From Bacillota bacterium (lineage in GTDB: Bacteria > Bacillota > Clostridia > Lachnospirales > Lachnospiraceae): 64,000 nucleotides of DNA. The DNA lies in NCBI GenBank assembly GCA_023409535.1, contig JAEYGZ010000037.1, positions 186,001 through 250,000 on the forward strand, read 5' to 3'. The notes beneath the pieces are model-generated. The model was given only the letters and a program-made list of their open reading frames with translations. It was not told the origin of the DNA and searched no databases. Shown here piece by piece: positions 6,837 to 15,497 of the stretch; positions within the stretch are counted from its first letter, which is position 1; each line of letters opens with the position of its first letter. Both the position numbers and the translations under genes were made by a program.

Positions 6837-8510
6837 TTGAAAAATATTGAAAATAAGCTGTCCCGTTATATTGATCTATTGAATGAGGGCAAAAAGCCCG
6901 TGGAACATAGCAATCCTATGGAAGACCAGGAGTATGGCAGATTATTGAAAGCTGTAAGAAGGGTGCGGATTCTGAGAGAGCAGGAGTATCCGGAATCGGA
7001 TTATCCTGTGCGGCTGATTGCAGCTTTAAATGGAGGATTATCAGTGAAGAAAGGATCAAAATCGACTAATATAAAGAGAATTGTATTTACGACTACAGCA
7101 GTAGCTGCCGCAGCGGCGATACTTTATTTTGCTCCGAAGGCGATTCTACCGGGTGCGAATACCGGAGTTGTCTATGCGATGGAGAAGGCCTTTCAGAAAG
7201 TGAAGGCTTACAAAGGAAGGATTGAAGTCGTGGAGATGAACGGGCTTGGAGAAAAAGTAACCCAGGCGGCAAGAGAGGTCTGGGCGGACGATAAGGGGAA
7301 TTACTATATTAATGAGCTGGAGGGTACTGCCAAGGGCATCATCACAGTGAATAACGGAGATTCAAAATGGCAGCTGAGACCGGAGGAAAAGTCGGCTTAT
7401 TTATTCGCCGCCTTCCCGGATCCTTACCGCTTCACCTTCGAACTGGCACAGGAAGTTGATGATGTAAAGACTGCCAGGACAGTGAAGGAGGTCGGCATGG
7501 ATACCATTGCCGGCCGGCCGGCGATTATTCTGGAGGTAACCCCGGATGGCGGTCAGCCATACCGTCTGTGGATTGATGAGGAGACGGATTTGCCTTTGCA
7601 AAGAGAAACGGCGATGCAGAACGCAATTCAGTATCGGGTAACCTATTCCTCCATTGAATTCCTTGAAGAGATACCGTCAGACCTGCTGCAATATAAGCTG
7701 CCGGCGGGATATGCAGAGGTGAATACTGATGCTGAGCAGATTGTGAATACCCTGGAGGAGGCAGAGGGAATCCTCGGTTTTGCTCCGAAGGTAATTGATC
7801 CTGTCCCGGATGATTATACCATGGATAAAATAGCGATTACAAAGGATCAGACCGCGGCAGTCCTCTATTACACCGGTGCTGATAAAAAGGACACCGTGGT
7901 AATCCGGCAGTCTAAGGCAGCTGCGGACCTAAAGCCTGCTTCGTCCGCTGTTCTTGGCACCGTAGGCAGCAGTACGGCAGAAGTACTGGCGGATCCTGCG
8001 GCAAACTCAATACGCTGGCAGGAGAATGGAATGGAGTATCAGGTATTGGGAAATGTCGGTTTTGATTCATTGATGTTCTTTGCAGGGAAACTTACTTTGA
8101 ATGAAATTAAACTTCCTTCAGCGTTATTATCCGGAGAAACTGAGCCCGGAAAGGATGCTTCAACGGCCGTATCGGATGAGAACAATAAGGAGCCTGAGGT
8201 GGCGGTATCCGTTGACATGGAAGTGGAGGAGAATGAGCAAAAGAGTGTAGATGCAGGTCATTCTCCCTGGAAGCTGGATCCGGTATTTGTAACACAGGTA
8301 TTTGCAAGCCTTCTCATCTCACCGGACGGAATTGTGGGGGATTACCCGATTGCTTATGATAACATCAAGATCATAGAAAACGACGGAACAAGAGCCGTTG
8401 CACAGATTACGGATGCAGCTTCCATTGCCGGCTATGTGTATCTGGAACGGCTGGTTCGTCAGGATGAGACCGGTATCTGGACTGTGGTAGGCTACGACAA
8501 GGTGCAGTAG
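6837..8510 (+). CDS. Probable anti-sigma factor with LolA/RseB-like and DUF4367-like extracellular domains
   Basis: A 557-residue membrane protein, probably the regulator of the preceding sigma factor. A short cytoplasmic region (about 1-75) would bind sigma. One membrane segment follows (about 78-98, FTTTAVAAAAAILYFAP). The region at about 110-300 resembles LolA/RseB proteins (the MEKAFQKVKAYKGRIEVVE start and the RLWIDEETDLPLQRE strand), and about 315-420 resembles DUF4367 (VPDDYTMDKIAI). The C-terminal part has an acidic low-complexity linker and a final domain I do not recognise. The TTG at 6837 was chosen because GGGAGGA lies 6 bases before it; the in-frame TTG at 6822 overlaps that site. 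Confidence 0.75.
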   Translation: MKNIENKLSRYIDLLNEGKKPVEHSNPMEDQEYGRLLKAVRRVRILREQEYPESDYPVRLIAALNGGLSVKKGSKSTNIKRIVFTTTAVAAAAAILYFAPKAILPGANTGVVYAMEKAFQKVKAYKGRIEVVEMNGLGEKVTQAAREVWADDKGNYYINELEGTAKGIITVNNGDSKWQLRPEEKSAYLFAAFPDPYRFTFELAQEVDDVKTARTVKEVGMDTIAGRPAIILEVTPDGGQPYRLWIDEETDLPLQRETAMQNAIQYRVTYSSIEFLEEIPSDLLQYKLPAGYAEVNTDAEQIVNTLEEAEGILGFAPKVIDPVPDDYTMDKIAITKDQTAAVLYYTGADKKDTVVIRQSKAAADLKPASSAVLGTVGSSTAEVLADPAANSIRWQENGMEYQVLGNVGFDSLMFFAGKLTLNEIKLPSALLSGETEPGKDASTAVSDENNKEPEVAVSVDMEVEENEQKSVDAGHSPWKLDPVFVTQVFASLLISPDGIVGDYPIAYDNIKIIENDGTRAVAQITDAASIAGYVYLERLVRQDETGIWTVVGYDKVQ

Positions 8511-8553
8511 GCTTGCAATGATATGAAACAGTATTCCCAGGTGTAAATTAAGA

Positions 8554-8591
8554 GAGGCTGTCGGACTATTTGTGCGGCAGCTTCTTTTTTG
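8554..8591 (+). terminator. Intrinsic terminator after the sigma/anti-sigma operon
   Basis: Arms GAGGCTGTCG and CGGCAGCTTC pair (with two G-T pairs) around a 10-nt loop, followed by TTTTTT. Confidence 0.75.
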
Positions 8592-8703
8592 GCTATTTTA
8601 CAGGCAGGGTGGAATTCTTTGCATATTGTATAATTTATGAATTTATGCGAAAACTTTCTTTATGACATAAAACTTAGGCAGAAAACATATTCCGAGGTAC
8701 TGC

Positions 8704-9123
8704 ATGCTGACAAAATTATTTACACAATATAAGCAAATGATTCTATATGTATTTTTTGGTGTGTGCACGACACTGGTCAATCTGGCTTCCTATTATGTGT
8801 TCTCACGTGTATTTGGTTTTGGTACCGTAGCAAGCACCCTCTCAGCTTGGTGTACCGCCGTATTGTTTGCCTATATTACGAACCGGAAGCTGGTATTTCG
8901 AAGTCAGAACACAAAAGTAAAGGCGGTCCTGACGGAATTTGCCTTCTTCGTCGGCTGCCGGCTGTTGACCGGAATTCTGGATCTGTTGATCATGTATATC
9001 TTTGTTGACCGCATAGGCGTAAATGACCTGCTTATGAAAATGATCTCAAATCTGCTGGTCATGCTTGGCAATTATATTGCAAGCAGGCTGCTGATCTTTA
9101 GAAAGCATACCAACAGGAGGTAA
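8704..9123 (+). CDS. GtrA-family membrane protein
   Basis: A 139-residue protein with four membrane helices, matching GtrA/DPMS1-like proteins (FGVCTTLVNLASYYVF, FAYITNRKLVFRS and LGNYIASRLLIFRK motifs). GtrA proteins are thought to help flip undecaprenyl-phosphate-linked sugars across the membrane. It is followed by a YfhO-type protein and a GtrB-like glycosyltransferase, the usual three-component set for adding sugars to cell-envelope polymers on the outer face. A TATAAT at 8629 may be its -10, but no clear -35 is visible. Confidence 0.88.
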   Translation: MLTKLFTQYKQMILYVFFGVCTTLVNLASYYVFSRVFGFGTVASTLSAWCTAVLFAYITNRKLVFRSQNTKVKAVLTEFAFFVGCRLLTGILDLLIMYIFVDRIGVNDLLMKMISNLLVMLGNYIASRLLIFRKHTNRR

Positions 9124-9135
9124 GTTTGAGCTGAA

Positions 9136-11862
9136 ATGAAAATACAGAATAAACATGCATTCTTTCTATATACAATAACTTTTCTTATATTAATGCCAGT
9201 CATTTTTATGCCGTTTCTGACTGGAAAATACAGCTTTGTATGGGAGACAGACGGGATCAGTCAGCACTATCCGAGTCTGCTTTATTATGGAGAACTGCTT
9301 CGCGGGCTGCTTGCCGGGCAAGGCTTTCCCATGGTGGACTTTCGGGTCGGGATGGGCTTTGATACGCTTACAACCCTGAATTATTATGTGATTGGCGATC
9401 CCATTGCGCTGTTATCCGTATTTATGACAAAGGATAACGGGGTATTTGTCTATAATGCATTGATACTGCTGCGCTTCTATCTTGCCGGGGTAAGCTTTCT
9501 GATTTTCTGCAGATACTGGAGGCTTCGGGGCATGGGTTGTGTGCTTGGAGCGCTTATGTATGTTTTCTGCGGCTATACTTTTTTTACCGGAGTCAGGCAT
9601 CCTTATTTTTTGAATCCAATGATATACCTGCCGTTCCTGCTGATGGGGATAGAAGAGGTGCTGCGAAAGGAGGGCAGCACTTTATATAAGAAAGAAGTCT
9701 TATACAAAAGTGAAGCTGAACCCCGCAGGAGCCATCCGTACCTGCTTATCCTCATGAGCTTTATCTGTACGCTGAGTAATTTCTATTTTTTATATATCAT
9801 CACAATGATAGCGGTCATTTATGTTTTATTCCGCTTTGCGGCTACTTACTGCAAGGACTGGAAGAACAAATTCACCGGCTTTCTTAGGACCGGCTTAAAG
9901 GTTGGAGGCTATTACCTGCTGGGAATGGCGATGGCAGCAGTTATCTTTCTTCCGGTAATCTACGCGTTTATGCAGAATGGCCGTATGGACAGCAAACCGG
10001 AGCATTTTACTGGATATCTTTTCTATGATGTGAGCTATTATTTTTATGCCCTGCAGGGGTTCTTTGCTTCAGGGGTGGGCTCAGGCAGCGGGTGGATTGA
10101 CCTTTCCTTTCCTACAGTGATAGCTGTCAGTGCAGGGATCCTCCTTCGCAATAAGGATAAGAAGTTTTACAAGCTGCGTCTGATATTTCTGCTTGCTATA
10201 CTCGCTTTATGCATACCGGCCTTCGGTTATTTCATGAACGGGTTTTCCTATGTCACAAACCGGTGGGATTTCCTGGTTGCCTTTATTGTTGCAATGGTAT
10301 TTACCGTAACCTATCAGGATATTTTTGTCCGGGATCATTGGGTAAGGGTAATCCTGGTGCTTGGAGTCGCCGGATATGGAGCATTGGTTATGATCAGGCC
10401 GACTCCGGTTGCAATGTATACCGGTCTTATTCTTCTGCTTACCGTAATGATCGTCTTTATTCTTCAGACCGAGCTCCTGCAAATGAAGCAGGGGTTGCGG
10501 GAGGGTATCCTTTATGTGATTGTAGTATTGACACTGGGCTTTAACGGGTATGCCTTCTATTCCTCCCATTTCCGTGGCTATGCGGAGCAATTTCTTCAGA
10601 AAGAGGAAGTGATGGCAGTGATGGACGGGGCGGAGGCTGCTGCAATCGGTCAGATTGAAGATACGGGTTTTTTCCGTATTGAGACAAGCGGTGATTCGGC
10701 CCGCAATGAAGCACTTGGCATCGGTTTTTATGATGTATCCGCATATTTCAGCTTAATCGACGGAAGAGTTACAGATTATTATAAACAGTTGGAGCTGGTA
10801 AGCCAGAGAGCAGCCTTTCGGATTGACCACCAGGATAACCGGACGATTCTCGATGCGCTTGCCGGTGTGAAATATTTTGTCAGTACAACGAAAGCAGCGG
10901 CACCCTTTGGATTTCAACTGATCGGGGAAGGGGAGAAGGGTACCCGGAGCTTTCACCTGTTTGAGAATCAATATCCCCTGTCCCTTGGCTATACTTATCA
11001 AAATTATATCTTGAGGGAGGATTATAATAAGCTTAGCGCACTGGAGAAGCAAAATGCCTTGATGTATGCGGTTGTACTGGAGGAGGAGAGCCCCTATGTG
11101 TCAAAGAGCAGCCAGGACATGAGTGCAGGACTGAAGCGGCTTGATTATACGATTGCTGCCAAAGGAGAGATTGATCTGGAAGAGGACAGTCTGTTGATTC
11201 ATAAAGCAGGTTCCGAGCTGACCTTGAATTTTGATGCGGATGCCAATACGGAGCTCTATGTCCGCTTTCATAATTTGACCATTGACCGCCGTGCCGGTGT
11301 AAACCAGACCTTTAAGGTGAAAGGAGAAGATGATATATCAAAGAATGTAAATATCAGAAATAAGTATTACGCGTCCTACTTTGGAAAGCAGGATTTTCTG
11401 ATCAACCTTGGCTACAGTGGCAGCAAGCGGTCCTGGGCAAAGATTACTTTTCCGGCATCTGAGTCATACAGTTATGATACTATCGAGATCTATCAGCTGG
11501 ATATGAACGTATATCGGGAACAGGTACAAAAGCTTGGGCAGTCCGTCTTACAGAATGTCATTCAGGACAGGAACCGTCTGGAGGGGGATGTGACCTTGAA
11601 CACCAAGGGAATTATGGTGCTGAGCATCCCCTGGAGCAGGGGCTGGAGTGCTTATGTGGACGGACAGAAGGCGAAGCTGTTAGAGGCGAATGTTATGTAT
11701 TCTGCTCTGGAGCTACCCGAAGGAAGCCATCATATCACACTAACCTACCGGACACCGTATCTGAAGGAGGGTATTATGGTATCGGGTATTGCCTGGGCAG
11801 GCTTTATTATTGTTCTGATTATAATCAGGCGCAGAGATAAGGGTATTAGCCGGAATGCATAG
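9136..11862 (+). CDS. YfhO-family membrane glycosyltransferase-like protein
   Basis: A 908-residue multispanning protein. About 12 membrane helices lie in residues 10 to about 470, a large extracellular region runs to about 870, and one final helix (GIMVSGIAWAGFIIVLIII) ends in a basic tail. The YfhO-type sequence TDGISQHYPSLLYYGELLR, with an acidic residue in the first external loop, and the C-terminal IPWSRGWSAYVDGQKAKL are characteristic. YfhO proteins of Bacillus and Listeria act in lipoteichoic acid glycosylation from lipid-linked sugars. It sits 12 bases after GtrA and 62 before the GtrB-like gene. Confidence 0.85.
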   Translation: MKIQNKHAFFLYTITFLILMPVIFMPFLTGKYSFVWETDGISQHYPSLLYYGELLRGLLAGQGFPMVDFRVGMGFDTLTTLNYYVIGDPIALLSVFMTKDNGVFVYNALILLRFYLAGVSFLIFCRYWRLRGMGCVLGALMYVFCGYTFFTGVRHPYFLNPMIYLPFLLMGIEEVLRKEGSTLYKKEVLYKSEAEPRRSHPYLLILMSFICTLSNFYFLYIITMIAVIYVLFRFAATYCKDWKNKFTGFLRTGLKVGGYYLLGMAMAAVIFLPVIYAFMQNGRMDSKPEHFTGYLFYDVSYYFYALQGFFASGVGSGSGWIDLSFPTVIAVSAGILLRNKDKKFYKLRLIFLLAILALCIPAFGYFMNGFSYVTNRWDFLVAFIVAMVFTVTYQDIFVRDHWVRVILVLGVAGYGALVMIRPTPVAMYTGLILLLTVMIVFILQTELLQMKQGLREGILYVIVVLTLGFNGYAFYSSHFRGYAEQFLQKEEVMAVMDGAEAAAIGQIEDTGFFRIETSGDSARNEALGIGFYDVSAYFSLIDGRVTDYYKQLELVSQRAAFRIDHQDNRTILDALAGVKYFVSTTKAAAPFGFQLIGEGEKGTRSFHLFENQYPLSLGYTYQNYILREDYNKLSALEKQNALMYAVVLEEESPYVSKSSQDMSAGLKRLDYTIAAKGEIDLEEDSLLIHKAGSELTLNFDADANTELYVRFHNLTIDRRAGVNQTFKVKGEDDISKNVNIRNKYYASYFGKQDFLINLGYSGSKRSWAKITFPASESYSYDTIEIYQLDMNVYREQVQKLGQSVLQNVIQDRNRLEGDVTLNTKGIMVLSIPWSRGWSAYVDGQKAKLLEANVMYSALELPEGSHHITLTYRTPYLKEGIMVSGIAWAGFIIVLIIIRRRDKGISRNA

Positions 11863-11924
11863 TACGGCTTTTCTACCTATAATAATGCCTGGTTATGGAT
11901 AGGCAGGGGAGAAAGGAGAATTCT

Positions 11925-12854
11925 ATGTCTGAACTGCTGTCTGTGGTGGTGCCCTGTTATAATGAACAGGAGGTACTGCCTATATTTTATGAAGAGATTA
12001 GCAAGGTAGCTGCTTCACTCTCCCAGTTAAGCTGGGAATTTGTATTCATTAATGACGGCTCCAGCGATGACACACTGCGTATTTTAAAAGAATTGCATGC
12101 TGCTGACGGAAGAGTCCGCTATCTCTCCTTTTCCCGTAACTTTGGGAAAGAAGCCGCAATTTATGCAGGGCTTGCGAAGGCGGGCGGAAGCCTGGTTGCA
12201 TTGATGGATGCAGATCTTCAGGATCCCCCGGAACTGCTTGGACAGATGTATCAGGCAATCAGTGAAGAAGGCTTCGATTGTGTTGCAACAAGACGGGTAA
12301 CCAGGGTCGGGGAACCGCCCATCCGTTCCTTTTTCGCAAGGTGCTTTTATCGAATGATTAATTCCATTTCAAAGACGGAATTTGTTGACGGAGCCAGGGA
12401 CTACCGCCTGATGAGGCGCCAGATGGTGGATGCGATCCTGAAGATGACGGAATATAACCGCTTTACTAAGGGTATCTTCAGTTGGGTCGGCTTTCAGGTG
12501 AAATGGCTGGAATATCAGAATATTGAACGCGCCGCCGGCATGACAAAATGGTCCTTCTGGAAGCTTCTGCTCTATTCCATGGACGGCATTGTAGCCTTCA
12601 CTACCGTACCGTTAGCCATTGCGTCAGTGTTCGGGATATTGTTCTTGTTCGTGGCATTATTCCTGATACTGATCATTATTGCCAAAACATTGATATTCGG
12701 GGATCCGACCTCAGGCTGGCCTTCTCTGGTATGTATTATTTTCTTCATTGGAGGCATACAGCTGTTCTGTATCGGTATTCTTGGAGGGTATCTTGCAAGG
12801 ACCTATCTCGAGACGAAAAAAAGGCCTGTATATATCATAAAAGAGGAGGCGTGA
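11925..12854 (+). CDS. GtrB-like polyprenyl-phosphate glycosyltransferase (GT2)
   Basis: A 309-residue GT-A enzyme of the DPM1/GtrB group, expected to load a sugar onto undecaprenyl phosphate on the cytoplasmic face. The N-terminal VVVPCYNEQEVLP, the FINDGSSDDT loop and the metal-binding ALMDADLQDPPE are clear. Two C-terminal membrane helices (about 226-256 and 268-292) anchor it. The start at 11925 follows AAAGGAG; an in-frame ATG at 11895 lacks a good site. It supplies lipid-linked sugar to the GtrA and YfhO proteins encoded just upstream. Confidence 0.9.
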   Translation: MSELLSVVVPCYNEQEVLPIFYEEISKVAASLSQLSWEFVFINDGSSDDTLRILKELHAADGRVRYLSFSRNFGKEAAIYAGLAKAGGSLVALMDADLQDPPELLGQMYQAISEEGFDCVATRRVTRVGEPPIRSFFARCFYRMINSISKTEFVDGARDYRLMRRQMVDAILKMTEYNRFTKGIFSWVGFQVKWLEYQNIERAAGMTKWSFWKLLLYSMDGIVAFTTVPLAIASVFGILFLFVALFLILIIIAKTLIFGDPTSGWPSLVCIIFFIGGIQLFCIGILGGYLARTYLETKKRPVYIIKEEA

Positions 12855-12882
12855 GATGCTCCCAAAATATTAAAAAAAGTAC

Positions 12883-12911
12883 TTGCAAATACTGTGTTCT
12901 TAGTGTATAAT
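12883..12911 (+). promoter_or_regulatory. Promoter of the ribosomal superoperon
   Basis: TTGCAA (12883-12888) and TATAAT (12906-12911) are spaced by 17 bases. This is the main promoter visible ahead of rpsJ, about 287 bases upstream of its start. Confidence 0.75.
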
Positions 12912-12917
12912 ATCAAA

Positions 12918-13177
12918 TGCTGTGACATTGATAGCGTTGAAACGTGAGGTTGCTACCGACATTTCGGTAGGTTTTCCGTGGAGCGAAGGTCAAGTTAAGA
13001 AACTGGCGACAAGTCACTGTACCGATAATGTTCTGCCACCGGGCAGATAAAACGTGTGAAGAATTTCATAAAGCACTACAGAAGGCAAATCAGCAATGGT
13101 TTGTCAGATTGTATGAGATATGAAGATACACACGGATGAGTGTACAGTCACCACTTGTCGTACTGTAATTAAGTGCG
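12918..13177 (+). promoter_or_regulatory. Structured leader of the rpsJ (S10) operon
   Basis: About 270 transcribed bases without a convincing gene. Clear hairpins include CTACCGA/TCGGTAG (12953-12970) and TCTGCC/GGCAGA (13032-13047). Leaders ahead of the S10 operon often carry ribosomal-protein autoregulation in bacteria; which protein would bind here cannot be told from sequence. An in-frame ATG at 13120 would extend S10 by 26 residues not seen in the family. Confidence 0.5.
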
Positions 13178-13197
13178 AAAAGGAGGCGGCTTTTTTT

Positions 13198-13515
13198 ATG
13201 GCAAGTCAAGTAATGAGAATCACATTGAAGGCGTATGATCATCATTTAATCGATCAATCTGCTGGCAAAATCATCGATACTGTTAAGAAGACAGGATCAA
13301 AGGTGAGCGGACCTGTTCCGTTGCCCACAAAGAAGGAAGTTGTTACTATTCTGAGAGCGGTACACAAGTACAAGGACTCCAGAGAACAGTTCGAGCAGAG
13401 AACCCACAAGAGATTAATCGATATCATCACACCTACTCAGAAAACTGTAGATGCATTATCAAGATTAGAAATGCCTGCAGGTGTGTACATCGACATTAAG
13501 ATGAAGACAAAGTAA
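13198..13515 (+). CDS. rpsJ: 30S ribosomal protein S10
   Basis: A 105-residue S10 (MASQVMRITLKAYDHHLIDQ to the YIDIKMKTK end), a small-subunit head protein and also a partner of NusB in antitermination. The ATG at 13198 follows AAAAGGAGG and matches the usual S10 start. First gene of the S10-spc-alpha run. Confidence 0.97.
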   Translation: MASQVMRITLKAYDHHLIDQSAGKIIDTVKKTGSKVSGPVPLPTKKEVVTILRAVHKYKDSREQFEQRTHKRLIDIITPTQKTVDALSRLEMPAGVYIDIKMKTK

Positions 13516-13613
13516 TCTAAACAGTCGAAGGTATCAACTTCATCTCCGATGAAGACCAAGTAATTGGAAGCATCAAAGTAATGAACTTCATCTCAGATGA
13601 AGACCAAGCAATT
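13501..13613 (+). repeat. Three 48-bp-spaced copies of the rpsJ 3' end
   Basis: The stop-codon region of rpsJ (ATGAAGACAAAGTAAT at 13501) recurs as ATGAAGACCAAGTAAT at 13549 and ATGAAGACCAAGCAAT at 13597, exactly 48 bases apart each time. The two downstream copies are preceded by AACTTCATCTC, so each forms a small CTTCATC/GATGAAG hairpin. This is a decayed tandem duplication in the rpsJ-rplC spacer. Confidence 0.75.
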
Positions 13614-13679
13614 CAGCTATTCCAAACAAAGAAGAAATCCTTAGGGTTAATATATTTCCGTATATTTACCGTCTAGGAT

Positions 13680-13716
13680 GATCATGTAAAACGTGTACAG
13701 CACACGCAGCATGATC
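13680..13716 (+). promoter_or_regulatory. Two-tier hairpin before rplC
   Basis: Outer arms GATCATG/CATGATC and inner arms CGTGT/ACACG form one long hairpin ending 28 bases before rplC. There is no T-run after it, so it is not a simple terminator; RNA processing or translational control are possible. Confidence 0.55.
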
Positions 13717-13744
13717 CGCTGTAGATTAAACAGGAGGTAAGAAA

Positions 13745-14377
13745 ATGAAGAAAGCGATTTTAGCTACAAAGGTCGGAATGACTCAGGTATTTGATGAGAG
13801 CGGTACCCTTATTCCGGTTACGGTATTGCAGGCTGGTCCGCTGTTCGTAACACAGGTTAAGACTGTTGACAACGACGGCTATGAGGCAATACAGGTTGGT
13901 TATGGTGATATCAGAGAGACTCTGGTGAACAAGCCAAGAAAAGGACACTTTGCAAAAGCAGGTGTTGCGAATAAAAGATATCTTAGAGAATTCCGGTTTG
14001 AAAACTGTGCTGACTACAAAGTAGGTCAGGAAATCAAGGCTGATATCTTTGCAGCAGGCGACAAAGTTGACGCAGTTGGTAAGACTAAGGGAAAAGGTTT
14101 CCAGGGCGCAATCAAGAGACACAACTTATCCAGAGGACCGATGAAGCATGGTTCCAAGTACCACAGACATGCAGGCTCCAACGGTGCGGCTACAACACCC
14201 GGCAGAGTATTTAAGGGTAAGCACATGCCTGGACATATGGGTACTACAAGAGCTACCGTGCAGAACCTTGAAGTTGTAAGAATTGACGCAGCGCAGAACC
14301 TCATCCTTGTGAAGGGTGCAGTTCCCGGACCGAAGAAATCCTTAGTAATGCTGAAGCAGTCAGTGAAATCAAACTAG
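13745..14377 (+). CDS. rplC: 50S ribosomal protein L3
   Basis: A 210-residue L3 beginning MKKAILATKVGMTQVFDESG, with the conserved central loop that reaches the peptidyl-transferase centre (RGPMKHGSKYHRHAGSNGA, TPGRVFKGKHMPGHMG). One of the first large-subunit assembly proteins. SD CAGGAGG. The neighbour order rpsJ-rplC-rplD-rplW is standard. Confidence 0.97.
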   Translation: MKKAILATKVGMTQVFDESGTLIPVTVLQAGPLFVTQVKTVDNDGYEAIQVGYGDIRETLVNKPRKGHFAKAGVANKRYLREFRFENCADYKVGQEIKADIFAAGDKVDAVGKTKGKGFQGAIKRHNLSRGPMKHGSKYHRHAGSNGAATTPGRVFKGKHMPGHMGTTRATVQNLEVVRIDAAQNLILVKGAVPGPKKSLVMLKQSVKSN

Positions 14378-14403
14378 AGCTTTAAGAAAGGAGGAACACT
14401 TAA

Positions 14404-15024
14404 ATGGCAAATGTAACTGTTTATAATATCGAAGGCAAAAAGGTTGGCACATTAGAGCTTAACGATTCAGTCTTCGCAGTAGAGATAAATGATCATTTAG
14501 TTCATATGGCAGTTGTTCAGCAGCTGGCGAACAAGCGCCAGGGAACACAAAGCGCTAAGACCCGTGCAGAAGTAAGCGGCGGCGGAAGAAAGCCTTGGAG
14601 ACAAAAAGGAACCGGCCATGCAAGACAGGGTTCAACCAGATCCCCTCAGTGGAAGGGCGGCGGTGTTGTATTTGCTCCAAAGCCGAGAGATTATTCCTTC
14701 AAGATGAATCGTAAGGAAAAGGCTCTTGCAATTAAATCGGCTTTAACTTCCAGAGTTAATGAGTCCAAGTTCTATGTACTTGACGATTTAAGCTTTAATG
14801 AGATTAAGACAAAGAAAATGAAGGCAGTTCTTGACAGCTTCAAGCTGGAGAAGGCGCTGGTAATTCTTGATCAGAAGAACGAGAACGTACAGCTTTCCGC
14901 GAGAAACCTTCCCAAGGTAAGAACAGTATTATCAAACTCCATTAATGTATACGACATCTTAAAGTATGATACGCTGGTATTAACTAAGAGTGCCGTTGCG
15001 CAGATCGAGGAGGTGTACGCATAA
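14404..15024 (+). CDS. rplD: 50S ribosomal protein L4
   Basis: A 206-residue L4 with the extended loop that lines the exit tunnel (SGGGRKPWRQKGTGHARQGS). In E. coli L4 also represses its own operon; no matching target is identified here. It overlaps rplW by one base (TAATG). Confidence 0.97.
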   Translation: MANVTVYNIEGKKVGTLELNDSVFAVEINDHLVHMAVVQQLANKRQGTQSAKTRAEVSGGGRKPWRQKGTGHARQGSTRSPQWKGGGVVFAPKPRDYSFKMNRKEKALAIKSALTSRVNESKFYVLDDLSFNEIKTKKMKAVLDSFKLEKALVILDQKNENVQLSARNLPKVRTVLSNSINVYDILKYDTLVLTKSAVAQIEEVYA

Positions 15025-15323
15025 TGGCAGATTTAAAATATTATGATATAATCCTTAAGCCATTGGTAACAGAGAAGAGCATGAGCACGATGGGCGAGAA
15101 GAAGTACACATTTTCCGTTCATCCCGAGGCTACCAAGAACCAGATTAAGGAAGCTGTTGAGAAGATGTTTGCCGGTGCTAAGGTAGAGAAGGTAAACACA
15201 ATTAATCGGGGTGGCAAGAACCGCAGACGTGGCAATACCACAGGCAAAACCTCCAAGATTAAGAAAGCAATCGTTCAGTTAACAGAGGACAGTGCTGAGA
15301 TCGAGATCTTCTCCGGATTATAA
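15024..15323 (+). CDS. rplW: 50S ribosomal protein L23
   Basis: A 99-residue L23, the exit-tunnel protein where trigger factor and SRP dock (DIILKPLVTEKSM start, GGKNRRRG loop). Start coupled to rplD. Confidence 0.96.
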   Translation: MADLKYYDIILKPLVTEKSMSTMGEKKYTFSVHPEATKNQIKEAVEKMFAGAKVEKVNTINRGGKNRRRGNTTGKTSKIKKAIVQLTEDSAEIEIFSGL

Positions 15324-15482
15324 TTGTGAAGCAAAAGCAGCTTCGCACCATTAATTAGCGCTGTGAGATGAATTGCAAACTATTCACAGTGTGAAAGTCG
15401 CAGACTATATGAAGTGTGAAGAATGAATATTTTCACACTGCGATATAACGAACTAAAGTTCAGCGGACAATAGTTCGCTTTG
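15324..15482 (+). repeat. Cluster of inverted repeats between rplW and rplB
   Basis: This 174-bp spacer holds at least four short inverted repeats: TGTGAAGC/GCTTCGCA, CTGTGA/TCACAG, TGTGAA/TTCACA and CGAACT/AGTTCG. The TGTGAA-type arms resemble, but do not match, the dispersed element seen at 25046, 33484 and 58528. It may be a decayed repeat or an RNA-processing region. Confidence 0.5.
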
Positions 15483-15497
15483 AAAGGAGTGCAAATC

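Noticed and set aside
13120..13197. N-terminal extension of S10 from the ATG at 13120
   Set aside because: The strong SD AAAAGGAGG serves the ATG at 13198, and the extra residues are absent from the family.
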